Source: Amaranthus tricolor (lineage: Eukaryota > Streptophyta > Magnoliopsida > Caryophyllales > Amaranthaceae). From it: a stretch of 64,000 bases of DNA. Below, piece after piece: positions 21,191 to 32,267 of this stretch. A model generated the notes under the pieces. It saw nothing but the letters and a program-made list of their open reading frames with translations, had not been told where the DNA came from and made no database searches. Location: NCBI RefSeq assembly GCF_026212465.1, contig NC_080052.1, positions 11,832,166 through 11,896,165 on the forward strand. Direction: 5' to 3'. The position numbers and the translations under genes were made by a program. The first letter of the stretch is position 1; the number at the start of each line of letters is the position of its first letter.

Positions 21191-21600
21191 TTTGAATTAA
21201 AATTTAGGATAAATTTTTTGGCTTGTTAATTTCAGTCCTATAATCCCCTTTGATAATGCAGGTTATTTAAACATACGATATCATATCATCATTGATATAA
21301 TAATGTACTTTTTATAATTTTGTTTGTAGATAAATATCTATGCTATTATTATTGACTTGAAATTATTTTTATTGAACTTAAATTATTTATATTGATTAAA
21401 ACTTATTTTTACGTGCTAATTCTCTATTATTTTTTAAATAAATTAAGTATATTATAAATAGATCTTATTTTAAAGAACTTTTTAAAAAGAATTTTATGAT
21501 GAAAATAAAATCGAATTATAAGATATTTATTAAAATTTACGATTGATTATGTATATAAAAAATATTAGAAGTACCAGTTTGGCGCCTCGTGCGAAGCCTG
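21105..21600 (-). mobile_element. Helitron-like repeat, copy A (degenerate)
   Basis: This segment is a diverged copy of 24698-25440: both share GTTGATAAAAT, the ACATACGATATCATAT region, GTACTTTTTATAATTTTG and the TTTTTAAATAAATTAA stretch in the same order. Its left end (GTGCCTAGGCGGTGCCC) is the decayed counterpart of the hairpin seen at 24707-24723. A pure T-run of 38 lies inside at 21152-21189. No coding capacity, so at best a non-autonomous element. Confidence 0.45.
21152..21189 (+). repeat. Poly-T tract (38 nt)
   Basis: An unbroken run of 38 T on the + strand (A on the minus strand) within the Helitron-like repeat. It could be a slippage expansion or the poly-A of a small retroposon; neither is proved. 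Confidence 0.9.
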
Positions 21601-22002
21601 GGTTGTTTAATGAATTTATAAGATAACTTTTTTTTATCTATATACCAAGTTTTAAAATATATCATGGGAAATTTGCAAAGAAACACCTTTTAAAACCCCT
21701 TTTTTGTAAAGAAACACCTTTTATAATTTTTTTTTGTAAAAAAACACCTTTTAAGAGACTTTTTTTTAAAAAAAACACCTTAAATCAGTTTCCGGTGACT
21801 TTTGTCAACTTTCCGGCGTTGACTATGCCAGTCAACGCCGGAAAGTTGACAAAAGTCACCGGAAACTGATTTAAGGTGTTTTTTTTTAAAAAAAGTCTCT
21901 TAAAAGGTGTTTTTTTACAAAAAAAATTATAAAAGGTGTTTCTTTACAAAAAAGGGGTTTTAAAAGGTGTTTCTTTGTAAATTTCAATTATTATTTTTTT
22001 TA

Positions 22003-22007
<5 letters not shown>

Positions 22008-22056
<49 letters not shown>
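22008..22056. repeat. (ATT)n microsatellite
   Basis: About 16 ATT units inside the foldback element; a mirrored (AAT)n block lies near 22677-22741. Confidence 0.85.
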
Positions 22057-22058
<2 letters not shown>

Positions 22059-22312
22059 TTTTAAAATTTTTTTTTTATATAATAATAAAAATAAAAAATT
22101 TTTTCAAAAAATAATATTAATAATAAAAATAAAAATAAAAATAAAAACAAAAATTTTTTAAAAAGTTAAAAAAAATTCAAAAAAAATTAATAATAATAAA
22201 AAAAATAAAAAGTATAAAAAATATAAAATAACAATAATAATAATTAAAAAAAAATAATAATAATAAAATTAAAAATAAAATTAAAATTAAAAAAAAATTT
22301 TTTTTAAAAAAA

Positions 22313-22314
<2 letters not shown>

Positions 22315-22387
<73 letters not shown>

Positions 22388-22391
22388 TTAT
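22315..22391. repeat. (AAT)n microsatellite at the palindrome centre
   Basis: More than 20 AAT units, then TATTATTATTC, at the symmetry axis of the foldback element. It is the likely loop of the large hairpin. Confidence 0.85.
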
Positions 22392-22676
22392 TATTCTTTT
22401 TTTTTTTAAAAAAATTATTTTTTAAATTTTATATTTATTTTTAATTTTATTATTATTATTATTATTATTTTTAATTATTATTATTGTTATTTTATATTTT
22501 TTTATACTTTTTATTTTTTTTATTATTATTAATTTTTTTTAGTTTTTTTTAACTATTTTTAAAATTTTTGTTTTTATTTTTATTTTTATTTTTATTATTA
22601 ACATTATTTTTAAAAAAAATTTTTATTTTATTATTATATAAACAAAAATTTAAAAAAAATTTTAAAAAAAAATTAA

Positions 22677-22677
22677 C

Positions 22678-22741
<64 letters not shown>
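22677..22741. repeat. (AAT)n microsatellite, right arm
   Basis: About 21 AAT units. It mirrors the (ATT)n block of the left arm. Confidence 0.85.
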
Positions 22742-22745
<4 letters not shown>

Positions 22746-23357
22746 CAAAATAAAAAAAATAATAATTTTTTTTAAAATTTTATTTTGTAAAGAAACACCT
22801 TTTATAATTTTTTTGTAAAAAAAATACCTTTTAAGAGACTTTTTTTTAAAAAAAACACCTTAAATCAGTTTCCGGTGACTTTTGTCAACTTTCTGGCGTT
22901 GACTGGCATAGTCAACGCCGGAAAGTTGACAAAAGTCACCAGAAACTGATTTAAGGTGTTTTTTTTAAAAAAAGTCTCTTAAAAGGTGTTTTTCTATAAA
23001 AAAAATTATAAAAGATGTTTCTTTACAAAAAAGGGGTTTTAAAAGGTGTTTCTTTGCAAATTTCCCATATATCATTGATACAAAATTAGTTAGGAATTGA
23101 TGTGATTTTGTGACGATTTAAATTATGCAATAAGGATATAATGACTAATAATAATATTGGTGAAAATGCTTGATTTGAAAAATTATATATAATACAATAG
23201 CAAAGTATGTTTAAAATATTAGAAATTTCAAACATCATTGAGTTGACCCGAACTTGAAACTTTGGGCTAGTGTGAACATTTTTTGACCTGTGAACTAAAG
23301 TGACTCAACCCGTGATTAGACCCGACTAATACTTCTACATAAAGTAATAAAATCATA

Positions 23358-23554
23358 CTCCCTCCGAATCAATTTAGATGTCCCATTTATTTGGGCACGG
23401 TTATTAAGGATAGTGTAGGGTCCATTAAAAAGGGTAAGTAGTAAAGGGTAAGTATAGTGAAGGATAGTTGAGTAAGTAATGTATATAGGGGTATATTCGT
23501 AATTACTTATATGAACTAAGGATATTTAGGTAAAAAAGATTGATTCGAAGGGAG
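23358..23554. mobile_element. Stowaway-type MITE 1
   Basis: 197 bp with inverted ends CTCCCTCCGAATCAAT / ATTGATTCGAAGGGAG and TA on both sides (23356-23357, 23555-23556). TA duplication and the CTCCCTCCG end are typical of Tc1/mariner-derived Stowaway MITEs. No coding capacity. Confidence 0.88.
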
Positions 23555-23758
23555 TATTAGGTTGTGAAGTAATTTATATAAATCGATTAGCATAAATGAA
23601 TGTTGTATTTTTTGAACTACTTCCTTTGCTCCCAAAAAAATTATGATATAAATATAATTATATATGATAATTATTAAATTATTGTCTACATGACGTGATA
23701 TTTGGTGAAAAGTTGAAATGTCAAGTGTTGTCTGTGATCTGGCTAAACTTATAATTTA

Positions 23759-24124
23759 CTCCCTCCGTTCCTATTTGTTCTTCCTATTTGGGTATTTCAC
23801 AAAGATTAAGAAAAAGAGAATCTTTGGTGGTAGTGGGTATTATTTTAATTATATAATAGTGGGAAGTAATGATTGTATTGGAAGTATGAGGTTGTAGTGG
23901 GTATTATTTTAATTAAATAGTAGTGTGAAATAATGATTGTATTGGAAGTATGAGAGAGAAAATAATTATAAATAAAAGAAAATGGGTACATTAAAAGAAA
24001 AGGGGGATTTTAAGGGGTAAAAGTGAGATAAAAATTTTCTAAAAATAGAAAGTATTCTAAAGTGGAAGAACTTTTGAAACTACCCGTTATAGTAATGTGG
24101 AAGATCAAAAAGGAACGGAGGGAG
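23759..24124. mobile_element. Stowaway-type MITE 2
   Basis: 366 bp; ends CTCCCTCCGTTCCTATTTG and CAAAAAGGAACGGAGGGAG, flanked by TA. It has an internal direct repeat of about 100 bp (GTAGTGGGTATTATTTTAAT occurs twice, near 23829 and 23894). Confidence 0.9.
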
Positions 24125-24315
24125 TATTTTATACATGTGAAATAGAGGTATTTTATCGGAAATAAAACTCTAAATAAATCAACAATTTTATCCTATAAAT
24201 CTATCCAAATTTTATTGAAAATAAAACTCTAAACTAACTTTTATTTTTTATACTACAAAATCTATCCTAGTTTTTTATCCTATTAAAAAAAATACTTTTT
24301 TATTCATAAAATATA

Positions 24316-24575
24316 CTCCCTCTGATTCATTTGAGTTGTCCCATTTAGTTTTTTTGACACTATTTATCGATTAAACTTAATTTGTATTTTATTCTTAATC
24401 TAGAAGTCAAAGTATAGTCATGTGGGATCTTGTTTGATTTGTCTCAATGTAAATTTTATTAATATCAAATTTTTATAATTTTTAATTACGCACAATTAGA
24501 GATATTTAAAATTGAATTAGCGCATTGGATAGTGTGCCAAAACTAAATGGGATAACTCAAATGAATTGAAGGGAA
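24316..24575. mobile_element. Stowaway-type MITE 3 (diverged)
   Basis: 260 bp; ends CTCCCTCTGATTCATTTGAG and CTCAAATGAATTGAAGGGAA, flanked by TA. The same internal start (TTGTCCCATTTAG) as MITE 1 suggests a related subfamily. Confidence 0.82.
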
Positions 24576-24606
24576 TATATCTTGTGTCATATTAATATTT
24601 AATTGT

Positions 24607-24696
24607 TTTCTATGTGGCTCGACACTTGGCGAAAAACTGAAATGCCAAGTGTTGTTGTCTCGTAGCCTGGCTAAAAATTTAGCTTTATATATTAGT
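24607..24696 (+). repeat. 90-bp hairpin repeat family (3-4 copies)
   Basis: Unit: a CTATGTGGC-like start, then CACTTGGCGAAAAACTGAAATGCCAAGTG as an 8-bp-arm hairpin (CACTTGGC / GCCAAGTG), then a GCCTGG core and TTTATATATTAGT. Further copies are at 25483-25574 and 25668-25762, with a degenerate one at 23685-23750. The copies at 24607 and 25668 run directly into Helitron-like CTAG termini. Confidence 0.7.
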
Positions 24697-24697
24697 T

Positions 24698-25440
24698 ACT
24701 AGTTTTGGGCCCAAGCGATGCCCAAACGGTTGATAAAATTTTAAGATAATATTTTAACTTGAATGTTAAATACGGTCAAATCATTCGTTTTGATAAAGTA
24801 TGATATTTAGACATACGGTATCATATGAAGTGTACTTTTTGTAGTTTTGCTTGTAAATAGATATTTATGTTATTATTGAATTGAATTTTTTTATTGAATT
24901 TAAATTATTATCACTGAACTGAAAGTGTTTTTATCAAACTAAATTTTTTTTTACTAATTAAAACTTATTTTTATTGATTTTCTAATATTATTTTAAATAA
25001 ATTAAATAACAATGCATTTGTATGTGGCTAGCCACACTATCTGGCCGAACAAAGTAACCCCCTATAAAACTGACCGACTAACCAATGTGATACTAACTGA
25101 GCAACCTCTAACACTGACTAAGTAACCCACCCCTATATATTTATAACATTGATTGAGTAATCATGATACTGACCAAATAATCCTTATAGCACTAATGAAG
25201 TAACTTTTGTAATAGTTGACACAATTTGACCAGCTACGTATAAAAATTTGTGATTAAATATATTATATATAATGAAACTTATTTTATAGAACTTTTTAAA
25301 ACGAATTTGATGTTGGAAATAGAACAGAGTTATAGGATATTTGTTAAAAGTTATGATTAATTTTTTATATATTAAATATTAAAATTCTATCAGTAAAAAA
25401 CCTTTATAAAACAATTTTACTTTGAAAATATATTCAAAAA
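24698..25440 (-). mobile_element. Helitron-like repeat, copy B
   Basis: On the minus strand the segment ends GGGCATCGCTTGGGCCC (a short hairpin), then AAAACTAG, followed by T. A hairpin 5-12 nt before CTRR, inserted between A and T, is the Helitron 3' signature. Sequence to the right matches copy A at 21105-21600. Copy B alone has about 245 bp extra around 25012-25255. The 5' end (TC) could not be fixed. No Rep/helicase gene is present. Confidence 0.5.
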
Positions 25441-25768
25441 TCGCTTACTTAGTATCATATGTGTCACAACAATATCTATTTTTTCGCCTATGTGGCGCGA
25501 CACTTGGCGAAAAACAGGAATGCCAAGTGTCACTATCTCGTGGCCTGGTTGCTAGACTAGCTTTATATATTAGTGATATGGTATGATATCGATAATAAAA
25601 CTCTATACAACATTTTTATCTTAAAAAATCTATCAAAAAATCGTTTACTTAGCCTCAATAATATCTATTTGTTGCCTATATGGTGCGACACTTGGCGAAA
25701 AACTGAACTCCAAGTGTTGCTGTTCCGTAACCTGGTTGCGAGATCGGCTTTATTTATTAGTGATATAA

Positions 25769-25800
25769 CTAGCCTTCTGGCCCATGCGATGCACAGGTTA
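25769..25800 (-). mobile_element. Helitron-like 3' terminus, second
   Basis: Minus strand: GTGCATCGCATGGGCC hairpin-forming sequence, then AGAAGGCTAG with T after it. This is the same arrangement as at 24698. The body of this element to the right (to about 26100) is AT-rich and not resolved. Confidence 0.4.
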
Positions 25801-26099
25801 TTTATAAAAAATTGCCTTGAAAGATGAATGAGTTGATGACATATCAATAAGTCATTATGGTTATAGCGTGTAATTAAAAAATTGATTAAGGAAACTAAAT
25901 TTGTTTGAAACTTATTAATTGAAAATGAGGATTCAATAAAGAAAGTAGAGAGACTAAAATTAAAGAGTAAAAAGGAAAAGGTTAAATTGAAGATGAAGTG
26001 TGCATGGAAGATGAAGTATACGTTTAATGAAAGAATTAAAGAAAAATAGTGTAATAAAAAATTAATTATGTAAGAAGACATGTGGCATTTGGGTTAGAG

Positions 26100-27229
26100 A
26101 GGAAGATGGAGAAGTGTAATAAGATGAAGATATGTGTGTTTCTTGGTAAGAGTTTTTAAATCTTAAGTTGTTTTCCTATGTGCCTCAGTGACCCTTAAAT
26201 ATATGACCTGAGTCAAGTTAGTGAACTTGCTGGTCTCTATGAGATGCAAATCATGCAATATGAATGTTACACAATTGACAACCTGCTGCTACTATTCATT
26301 TGTTTATTGTTATTTGTAACACCTTCCAATTTACTAGCTAATAATAAATAATAAATAATAAATAATAAATAAAGGAAAAATAAACAACCTTTGAATAAAA
26401 CTGCGGAAGCATACACCTAAATCGGAGGTATTACCACCACACTCAACAACTTGTCAAGTGTTAAGGCTTACAAAAACCCAATAATTACAACCCAATAAGC
26501 GAGTTGGACTATTTATACAACTTTACAAACTTGTTATAACAGACTAATTCAAACACTTGATCACGTCATCAACCTATTTAGACAAACTTGACTGCTCACC
26601 ATTATGGACAAATTCCAAAATAGATCATCGCAGGGCCACCATAAGAAAAAGACATGGCCGAAAACACAAGTAGCAAAACTAAACGACACACACGTCACCA
26701 AAAAACTGAGCAATCATCACATATTAGATTACATATAATAATAAAATAATTAACATTACTAGCTCAATTAAACAATGTATGTAGTTCAAAACTACATTAC
26801 ACATTGTACTCTTAAAATAACCTTTGTCAATTCAACCTCGAATAATAATACGATTTTTTACTTAATTAACACATCTATCCATAAGTGTGTCATGCTCTTT
26901 GTTTTGTACCTAGCCTTGGACATGAGCAATTTGAATAAATAAACTAACAAGTATAAAAACTTAAATACTCTCATTAACCAGTTACACCTCTAAGCATGAC
27001 CAATATGGGTCAAATCTCACTGTAGGGGACCATAAAAAAAATATAAAATAAAGATTGTACCTCATTCTTAACTCATGATCATTATCTTCTTCCAACAAGC
27101 CAAGGATTAAGGTAATTAACATCGAGTCTCGAACTGAGAACAACATAATAATTCTGAACTCTTTTGATCTCATACTTGATCAAATAATCATTTACAAATT
27201 CATAAGTCTAGTTGATCAAACTCTCTCCC
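26100..27229. other. AT-rich stretch without recognised gene
   Basis: It contains a short (AATA)n run at about 26341-26371. The block 26380-26500 (CTGCGGAAGCATACACC and following) resembles LTR sequence of Ty3 chromoviruses, but I could not define borders. TCTTGGTAAGAGTTTTTAAA at about 26140 duplicates a segment at 16590. Short open frames here lack domains. Confidence 0.4.
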
Positions 27230-27239
27230 ATGGTCACTT

Positions 27240-27976
27240 CTAATCGAGACTATTGGAAGATTCAGCTAAGTTTGCATTTCTTTACAACGTCGATTTCAAG
27301 GCTTCACTTTTATCCTTCAAAAAATCAACCCACGTAAATCTAGAATAATCATCAATTGTAACTAAATGAAAGATTTACCTCTTATGCTCCGTACATGCAT
27401 TGGACCACATAGATCAATATGTAAGAGTTCACATGGTCTTGAAGTACTTACCAATTTCTTCGGTTTTAATGAACTTCTTACTTGTTTTCCTCTAATGCAT
27501 GCGTCACATGTAGGACTGTGTTTGTAGTCAAGAGCTGGAAGTCCCTTAACTAGATCTTTATTTACCAATTCATGCATGGTATAAGTATTGATGTGACCAA
27601 GACGTCTATACCATAGTTTTGGATCATCTGTTATAACCTTCCAGCACTTGAAATTTTGAGCTGCAATTTCGTTAGTATTCAAGGCATAAACATTATCATG
27701 TCTAAGGGCAGTAATAAATGTATCTCCGGTGTTAGGGTTTTTAACAACACATTTTTCTTTATCAAAGATTACTTCATTACCTTTATCACATAGTTGAGAC
27801 AAACTTAGCAAATTAAATTTTAAACCTTCAACTAAATAGACATTATCAATAGTTTTAGAGGGATTCTTACCAACTTTTCCAAAACCTAAAATTTTGCATT
27901 TACCTTTGTCTCTTAGGGTGATTGAGCCACTGCATTTTTCTTTAATTTCAGAAAATAAAGAAACTTTACCACTCAT
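27240..27976 (-). pseudogene. Copia GAG-pre-integrase and integrase start, relic
   Basis: The frame 27976-27362 has the region after the protease (NVYLVEGLKFNLLSLSQLCDKG), the GAG-pre-integrase zinc site (WYRRLGHINTYT ... CDACIRGKQVRSS) and the first integrase Asp (LLHIDLCGPM). A stop follows at 27362. The frame can be followed a little further (TIDDYSRFTWVDFLKDKSEA) to about 27300, then decays. The second Asp and the Glu of integrase are not recoverable. Integrase inserts cDNA; this copy cannot. Confidence 0.85.
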
Positions 27977-28053
27977 ATGTCTCGAGCATCCACTATCTAA
28001 GATCCACTTTTGCTTTTCCTACAAAACAAAAAAAAAAATAACATGTCACAACT

Positions 28054-29545
28054 TTACTTAGCTATCCATGTGATAAATTTGGGACCATATTCGGGGTAGA
28101 CAATGTTAGGTGGTCTTATCCCTTTAGGAACCCATATATGCATTATCTGTCCACGTAATTCAAGAGGAAAGGAATTCTTAATAATATATTTGTCCTTACG
28201 TCTGTACGAACATGCAAACTTAATATGTCCTTCTTTGCAACAATATGAGCAAGTAGGTGTGCGTCTATGTTTGTATGCACTCTTAACAAATGTGGTTTTA
28301 CTCTTATAGTTATGTGTGACATTATTATACCCTATATCACATTTATCATTGAGTCCTTTTTGGCGAGTAAGCATTTTTGTGAATTTAGATTCGCATTCAT
28401 TTAATTTTGTTAATGCTTGTAAGTTTTTCTCAAACTCATGTCTCAGAGTCTTGATCTTGGACTCAAGATCATTGTTTTCATTCTTAAGATCAATGAGCTG
28501 TTTCGTCTGGTTGAGATTCTGTTTTTTCAAGACTTTGACAGTCTCTTCAAATTTTACTGTTTCAGCCTTTAGCGATTCATTTTTCTTTATAAGGTCTTCA
28601 CAACCTTCAGCATAGTGACGATTCTATTTTCTAAAATATCTTTCTCATCTTTTAAGATCTTCTCAATTTGAAACATGTCAAAGAGAGATTTAACTAATAC
28701 GTCTTTAGAACAAGAGTTAAGAAAGTCAAGTATCCTTTATGATTTTGTTCTAGATCATCATCTTTGTCATCATTAGCCATAAGACATATTTGAGCTTGAC
28801 CATCTTCACTTTCAGGTTCGGTTGATTCTTGGGAATCACTCCATGTAGCAACCATTGCTTGTTTCTTTTTGTTTTTCTTATAAGATTCCCTTTTCTTCTT
28901 AGGGCATTCCTTTAGAAGATGATCTGTAGATCCACACTTAAAGCAAGAAAGTTTGTTAGTTTTAGAATAAGAGTTAAAGTTAGAAGATTTACCTTTGTTT
29001 CTACATTTAAATTTCTTAAATCTTTTGCGTATCTTCATGATTCCTTCTAGACCTTTTGTGATCAAGGCAAATGGATCTTCCTCATCATCACTTTCTTCAT
29101 CATCGCTTGAGGATTCATGATGTTTATTGGCCTTTAGAGCAAGATTCTTCATGGATGGTATTACATCACTTTCTCCATCATCATGTAGGGTAAGTTCGCG
29201 AGTTGTGAGTTTTCCAAGTAGATTGTCAAGTGATAGACTTCTCAAGTCTTAAGCTTCTTCAATGGCGGTGACTTTTGGACCCCATTTAGATCTTGGAAGA
29301 CACCTCAAGACCTTCTGAACTTTTTCTGCATTAGTAAAAGTTTTGCCAAGAGAATTCAAACTGTTAGTAATCAATGTAAAACGAGTAAACATTTCATTAA
29401 TATTCTCATCCGTTTTCATCTTGAACATTTCGTATTGATGCATGTGGATGTTGATCTTTGTCTTATTCACTTGACCTGTTCCTTCATATGTCACAACTAA
29501 CTTATCCCATATTTCCTTAGCACTTGTGCATGAAGAAACTCTATT
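28054..29545 (-). pseudogene. gag: Copia gag relic
   Basis: Read from about 29545: SAKEIWDKLV, then VTYEGTGQVNKTKIN, MKTDENINEMFTRFTLITNSL and LRCLPRSKW, the typical copia gag (UBN2-type) core. A TAA at about 29249 precedes LRSLSLDNLLGKL. The CCHC zinc knuckle is CFKCGSTDHLLKEC (about 28945-28905). After a frameshift, a coiled-coil-like stretch and a second CCHC-like motif (CSYCCKEGHIKFAC) follow at about 28240. The N-terminal third is missing because LTR sequence is joined directly to the gag body near 29545. Confidence 0.85.
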
Positions 29546-30637
29546 GAATCTCTCAATAGAGATTACAAGTTGAACACTTTGAAAAGTATTCTAAGTTAGG
29601 CGTATTAAACTATGAAATAATCTAACTCTTTTTAATAGTTAAGCCTAATACAAATTGTAAGAGCTAGATTAATTAAGAATTACAACTTTTTTGAATGTTT
29701 AAACAGTACTAGATCTTAAGTCAAGAGAGAAAATTTTAAGAAGAGGTGCATCCTTAATTCTGAAATGAAGCCTTGTATATGTAGATGTTACGCCTCAACA
29801 TATCCTTGAAGAGCAAGAAAGCTTCATCTGCTAATTTTTTTGATCTGGATAATCCTGTGCCAGTCTTCAAGACCTTGAACTTCAACTCAAACTGACATTG
29901 CACAGACAACTCATCTATTTTCGTCATTGTGTGATGTAATTTGTTTTTAATAACCAATGTTGTGCTGCCACGTTAGAACTCAAACAAAGTATTGAAAACT
30001 CAGTAAAAACCAGATAAAATAACGTGTAGAATAATATTCAAAATTATTCCTATGTTAAGCATTAATTTAAATTGTCATTTTCTATTTTTAGTATCAATTA
30101 AAAATATCTCCTTATTTATAGGAAACTCTTTAATTAGCTTAACAACATATTTAGAATTTAAATATTAACGTGTACTATAAATAACAAAGCTTGTACTATG
30201 GATATTTAATCATCCAACTATTTTAAGCACATATTTTAAATTCAAATCAAATATTCGAACGTTAAAAATAAACATGTAATAATATATTCAAAGTTAATTT
30301 TAATAAACCTTAACCTATTCAAATATTTCAAAGTTAATTTTAATAAACCTTGACCTATTAAAATATTTCAAAGATAATTACGAAACTAACCTTATTATAA
30401 ACATAATTATCTTAAAGACATTTAAACGTATTTCAAGACTTATAAATTTAACCTTAAGATAAGCTTAAGTTATTTAAGCATATTCCAATAATTCGGACTT
30501 AAACATATATATCAATTATTAAATTTTTATCCAATATGATTTTAGATCAACTTAAATAATTAAATATAATTACTTAATTTATTTGTTTAATCAATATGTG
30601 TTTTGAATTATCATAATTTAAGAGAGTTGAGTCTTCA
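29545..30637 (-). repeat. Partial LTR of the copia relic
   Basis: About 1090 bp matching the first 1.1 kb of the solo LTR at 47858-49373 in inverse orientation. Shared landmarks include CTAACGTGGCAGCA, CACACAATGACGAAA and TTAATACGCCTAAC. It starts TGAAGACT; its 3' third is deleted. Confidence 0.85.
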
Positions 30638-31639
30638 AATCATAGTATGTCTCAACTCTTATAGGGCAATAAATCTAATACAAATATAATTAACTCACAA
30701 CCCAAAAACAATACTCTGCATTAATAACCCTAAAGCCTCAATATAATACTCCCTAAAGAAACAATATGAAAAATCCTAGAATAATCAATTATCAACAACA
30801 AAAATAATATGATACTCAAATCCAGTCAAGTCATACAATATCATGATAATTAATCACATACACAAAGTTTACAAATAATAAATCATATCATACATAATAA
30901 TACGAAATATAATACATACATCTTCAAATTTTGTGTGATTACCAAAATAATACTCCATGGTTTATCAATGAAACCAACGTCACGCATTAACAACATTCTG
31001 CACACATATAATGCTTCTCAACTTTTGCTAATGCATTTGCATATAAAACGAAATCACGAAGTCAAAGTCATGAAAGGTGTTGTGCGTGAAACAAAGAGGT
31101 CCGTAGAAGCAATTAAAAAATTAAAAGTTTTAATATGAACCACGGCTGTACTTAATATTATATAAAAACGAAAAAAAATATTAGGGTTATCAATATATAA
31201 CTGGTGGCAAAAAAGTAATTTACTTCTTTTCCGTCAAATTTGAAAAAAAAATAGATAAAAAGAATTGTAAAAATCACGAAAAAATGGAAAGTTTGTAGGA
31301 TAGTTATTATGATGGCATTGCTTCATATTAACTAATCAAAAAGCTTTAAAAATTTTGTTTTATAACGACCAAGTTAGGCGAAAAATAGAGAAAATAGATT
31401 TAATATTTTTGAAAACTGGGGAGAAAATAGGGAATCATTCTAAAAATTGTATGAATGAGAATCATTGATATTATTTTCAAAAAAGGGTAAAAATAATTTT
31501 TGAATAATATATATGATGCTAAAAGGGGTTATTGAATGCATTTTAAAGGGAATAATAGGGTTAAGATTGTGTTGTGTGTGTCACTTGGTCATTGATCACC
31601 TTACCATGAACTCCTTTACAAACCATAATCATAAGGGGG
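30638..31639. other. AT-rich stretch, nothing recognised
   Basis: No domain-bearing open frame, no clear terminal repeats. Runs of A/T and scattered ATAATA words only. Confidence 0.5.
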
Positions 31640-32230
31640 GTCTCATGGCTCATGAATAAGGGTGAGGATCCGGCTATGGCTTAAGGGTATCACATTTCTC
31701 CCCTTGGGTCATCGTACTCAGGTTAAGCATATCCTTTTTTGGCTCGTAGCAATGCCCACGACTCACGGGTCAAGCGTTCCCTTCCTCAGCTCACGGCTCG
31801 AGGCGAGGCTCCGACCATGGCTCTATTCTACCACCTTGCTTCCCTTGGGTCATGGCGTCTTTCCTACCGCATGACCCGAAAACCTTCACAGCACCTTGAG
31901 AACGCCAATCATATCCCTTCATATTGGTGCTTAAGTGCTTAAGTGCTAAAGTGCCAAAGTGCCTTAGCGCCTTAGCGCCACGCAAGCGCGTGTGTGTTTG
32001 TGTCATTAGATTGCAAGGATGGATTTTTCAAGATCCCCGGCGGACTTGGGTCAAGCATATCCTTTTCTATCTGAAGCATAGCCCACGGCTCATGGTTCAA
32101 GTGTTCCCTTTACTCGGCTCACGGCTCACAGCTAGGTCGAGGCCCCGGGCTTGGCTCAAGGCTACCATGCCTAGTCGGAGGGTGCTGCAGCCTACCAACA
32201 CCTTGGGGCCCTAGCCTCAACTCTCACCTT
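31640..32230. repeat. GC-richer block with two ~321-bp-spaced repeats
   Basis: AAGCATATCCTTTT at about 31731 recurs at about 32051. The following words recur in the same order in both places: GCCCACG, CTCA(C/T)GG, TCAAG(C/T)GTTCCCTT, CGGCTCACGGCTC and GGCTCGAGGC/AGGTCGAGGC. Between them is a short ladder of AAGTGCTTAAGTGCTAAAGTGCC-like units. The block lies directly next to the 3' side of the 26S rDNA fragment, so it may be remnant intergenic spacer; that is a guess. Confidence 0.6.
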
Positions 32231-32267
32231 CCCCCTATAGTAGATAAATGTGATTTTTTCCTTGTGA

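Larger units (their letters stand above)
21666..23066. mobile_element. Nested palindromic foldback element (Mutator-like MITE)
   Basis: 1401 bp whose left and right halves are reverse complements. The ends are GGGAAATTTGCAAAG and its inverse, flanked by a perfect 9-bp duplication ATATATCAT (21657-21665 and 23067-23075); 9 bp is typical of Mutator-like elements. Each end is itself a palindrome of about 300 bp, centred near 21826 and 22907 on GGCGTTGACT...AGTCAACGCC. The middle is AT-rich (AAT/ATT)n, also symmetric about roughly 22350. No transposase, so it would depend on another source. The structure predicts one long hairpin with two smaller hairpins at the tips. Confidence 0.9.
27230..30637 (-). 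mobile_element. Ty1/copia relic, 5' half only
   Basis: Minus-strand element starting TGAAGACTCAACTC at 30637. Order from the right: partial 5' LTR (to about 29545), gag, second zinc-finger region, protease-flank/GAG-pre-integrase and the start of integrase. The 3' part of the LTR, the primer site and the gag N-terminus are deleted, and so are RT, RNase H and the 3' LTR. The LTR belongs to the same family as the solo LTR at 47858-49373. Many stops and frameshifts mark it as old. Confidence 0.85.

Noticed and set aside
21967..22753. Open frames of Leu or Ile repeats
   Set aside because: They come from (ATT)n/(AAT)n repeats in the foldback element.
21666..23066. CRISPR or other prokaryotic repeat system
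   Set aside because: Repeats are palindromic arms with a transposon-type duplication in clearly plant DNA; no spacers or cas genes.
25665..26081. 138-codon minus-strand frame
   Set aside because: AT-rich sequence giving Phe/Leu/Asn-rich translation without any family signature.
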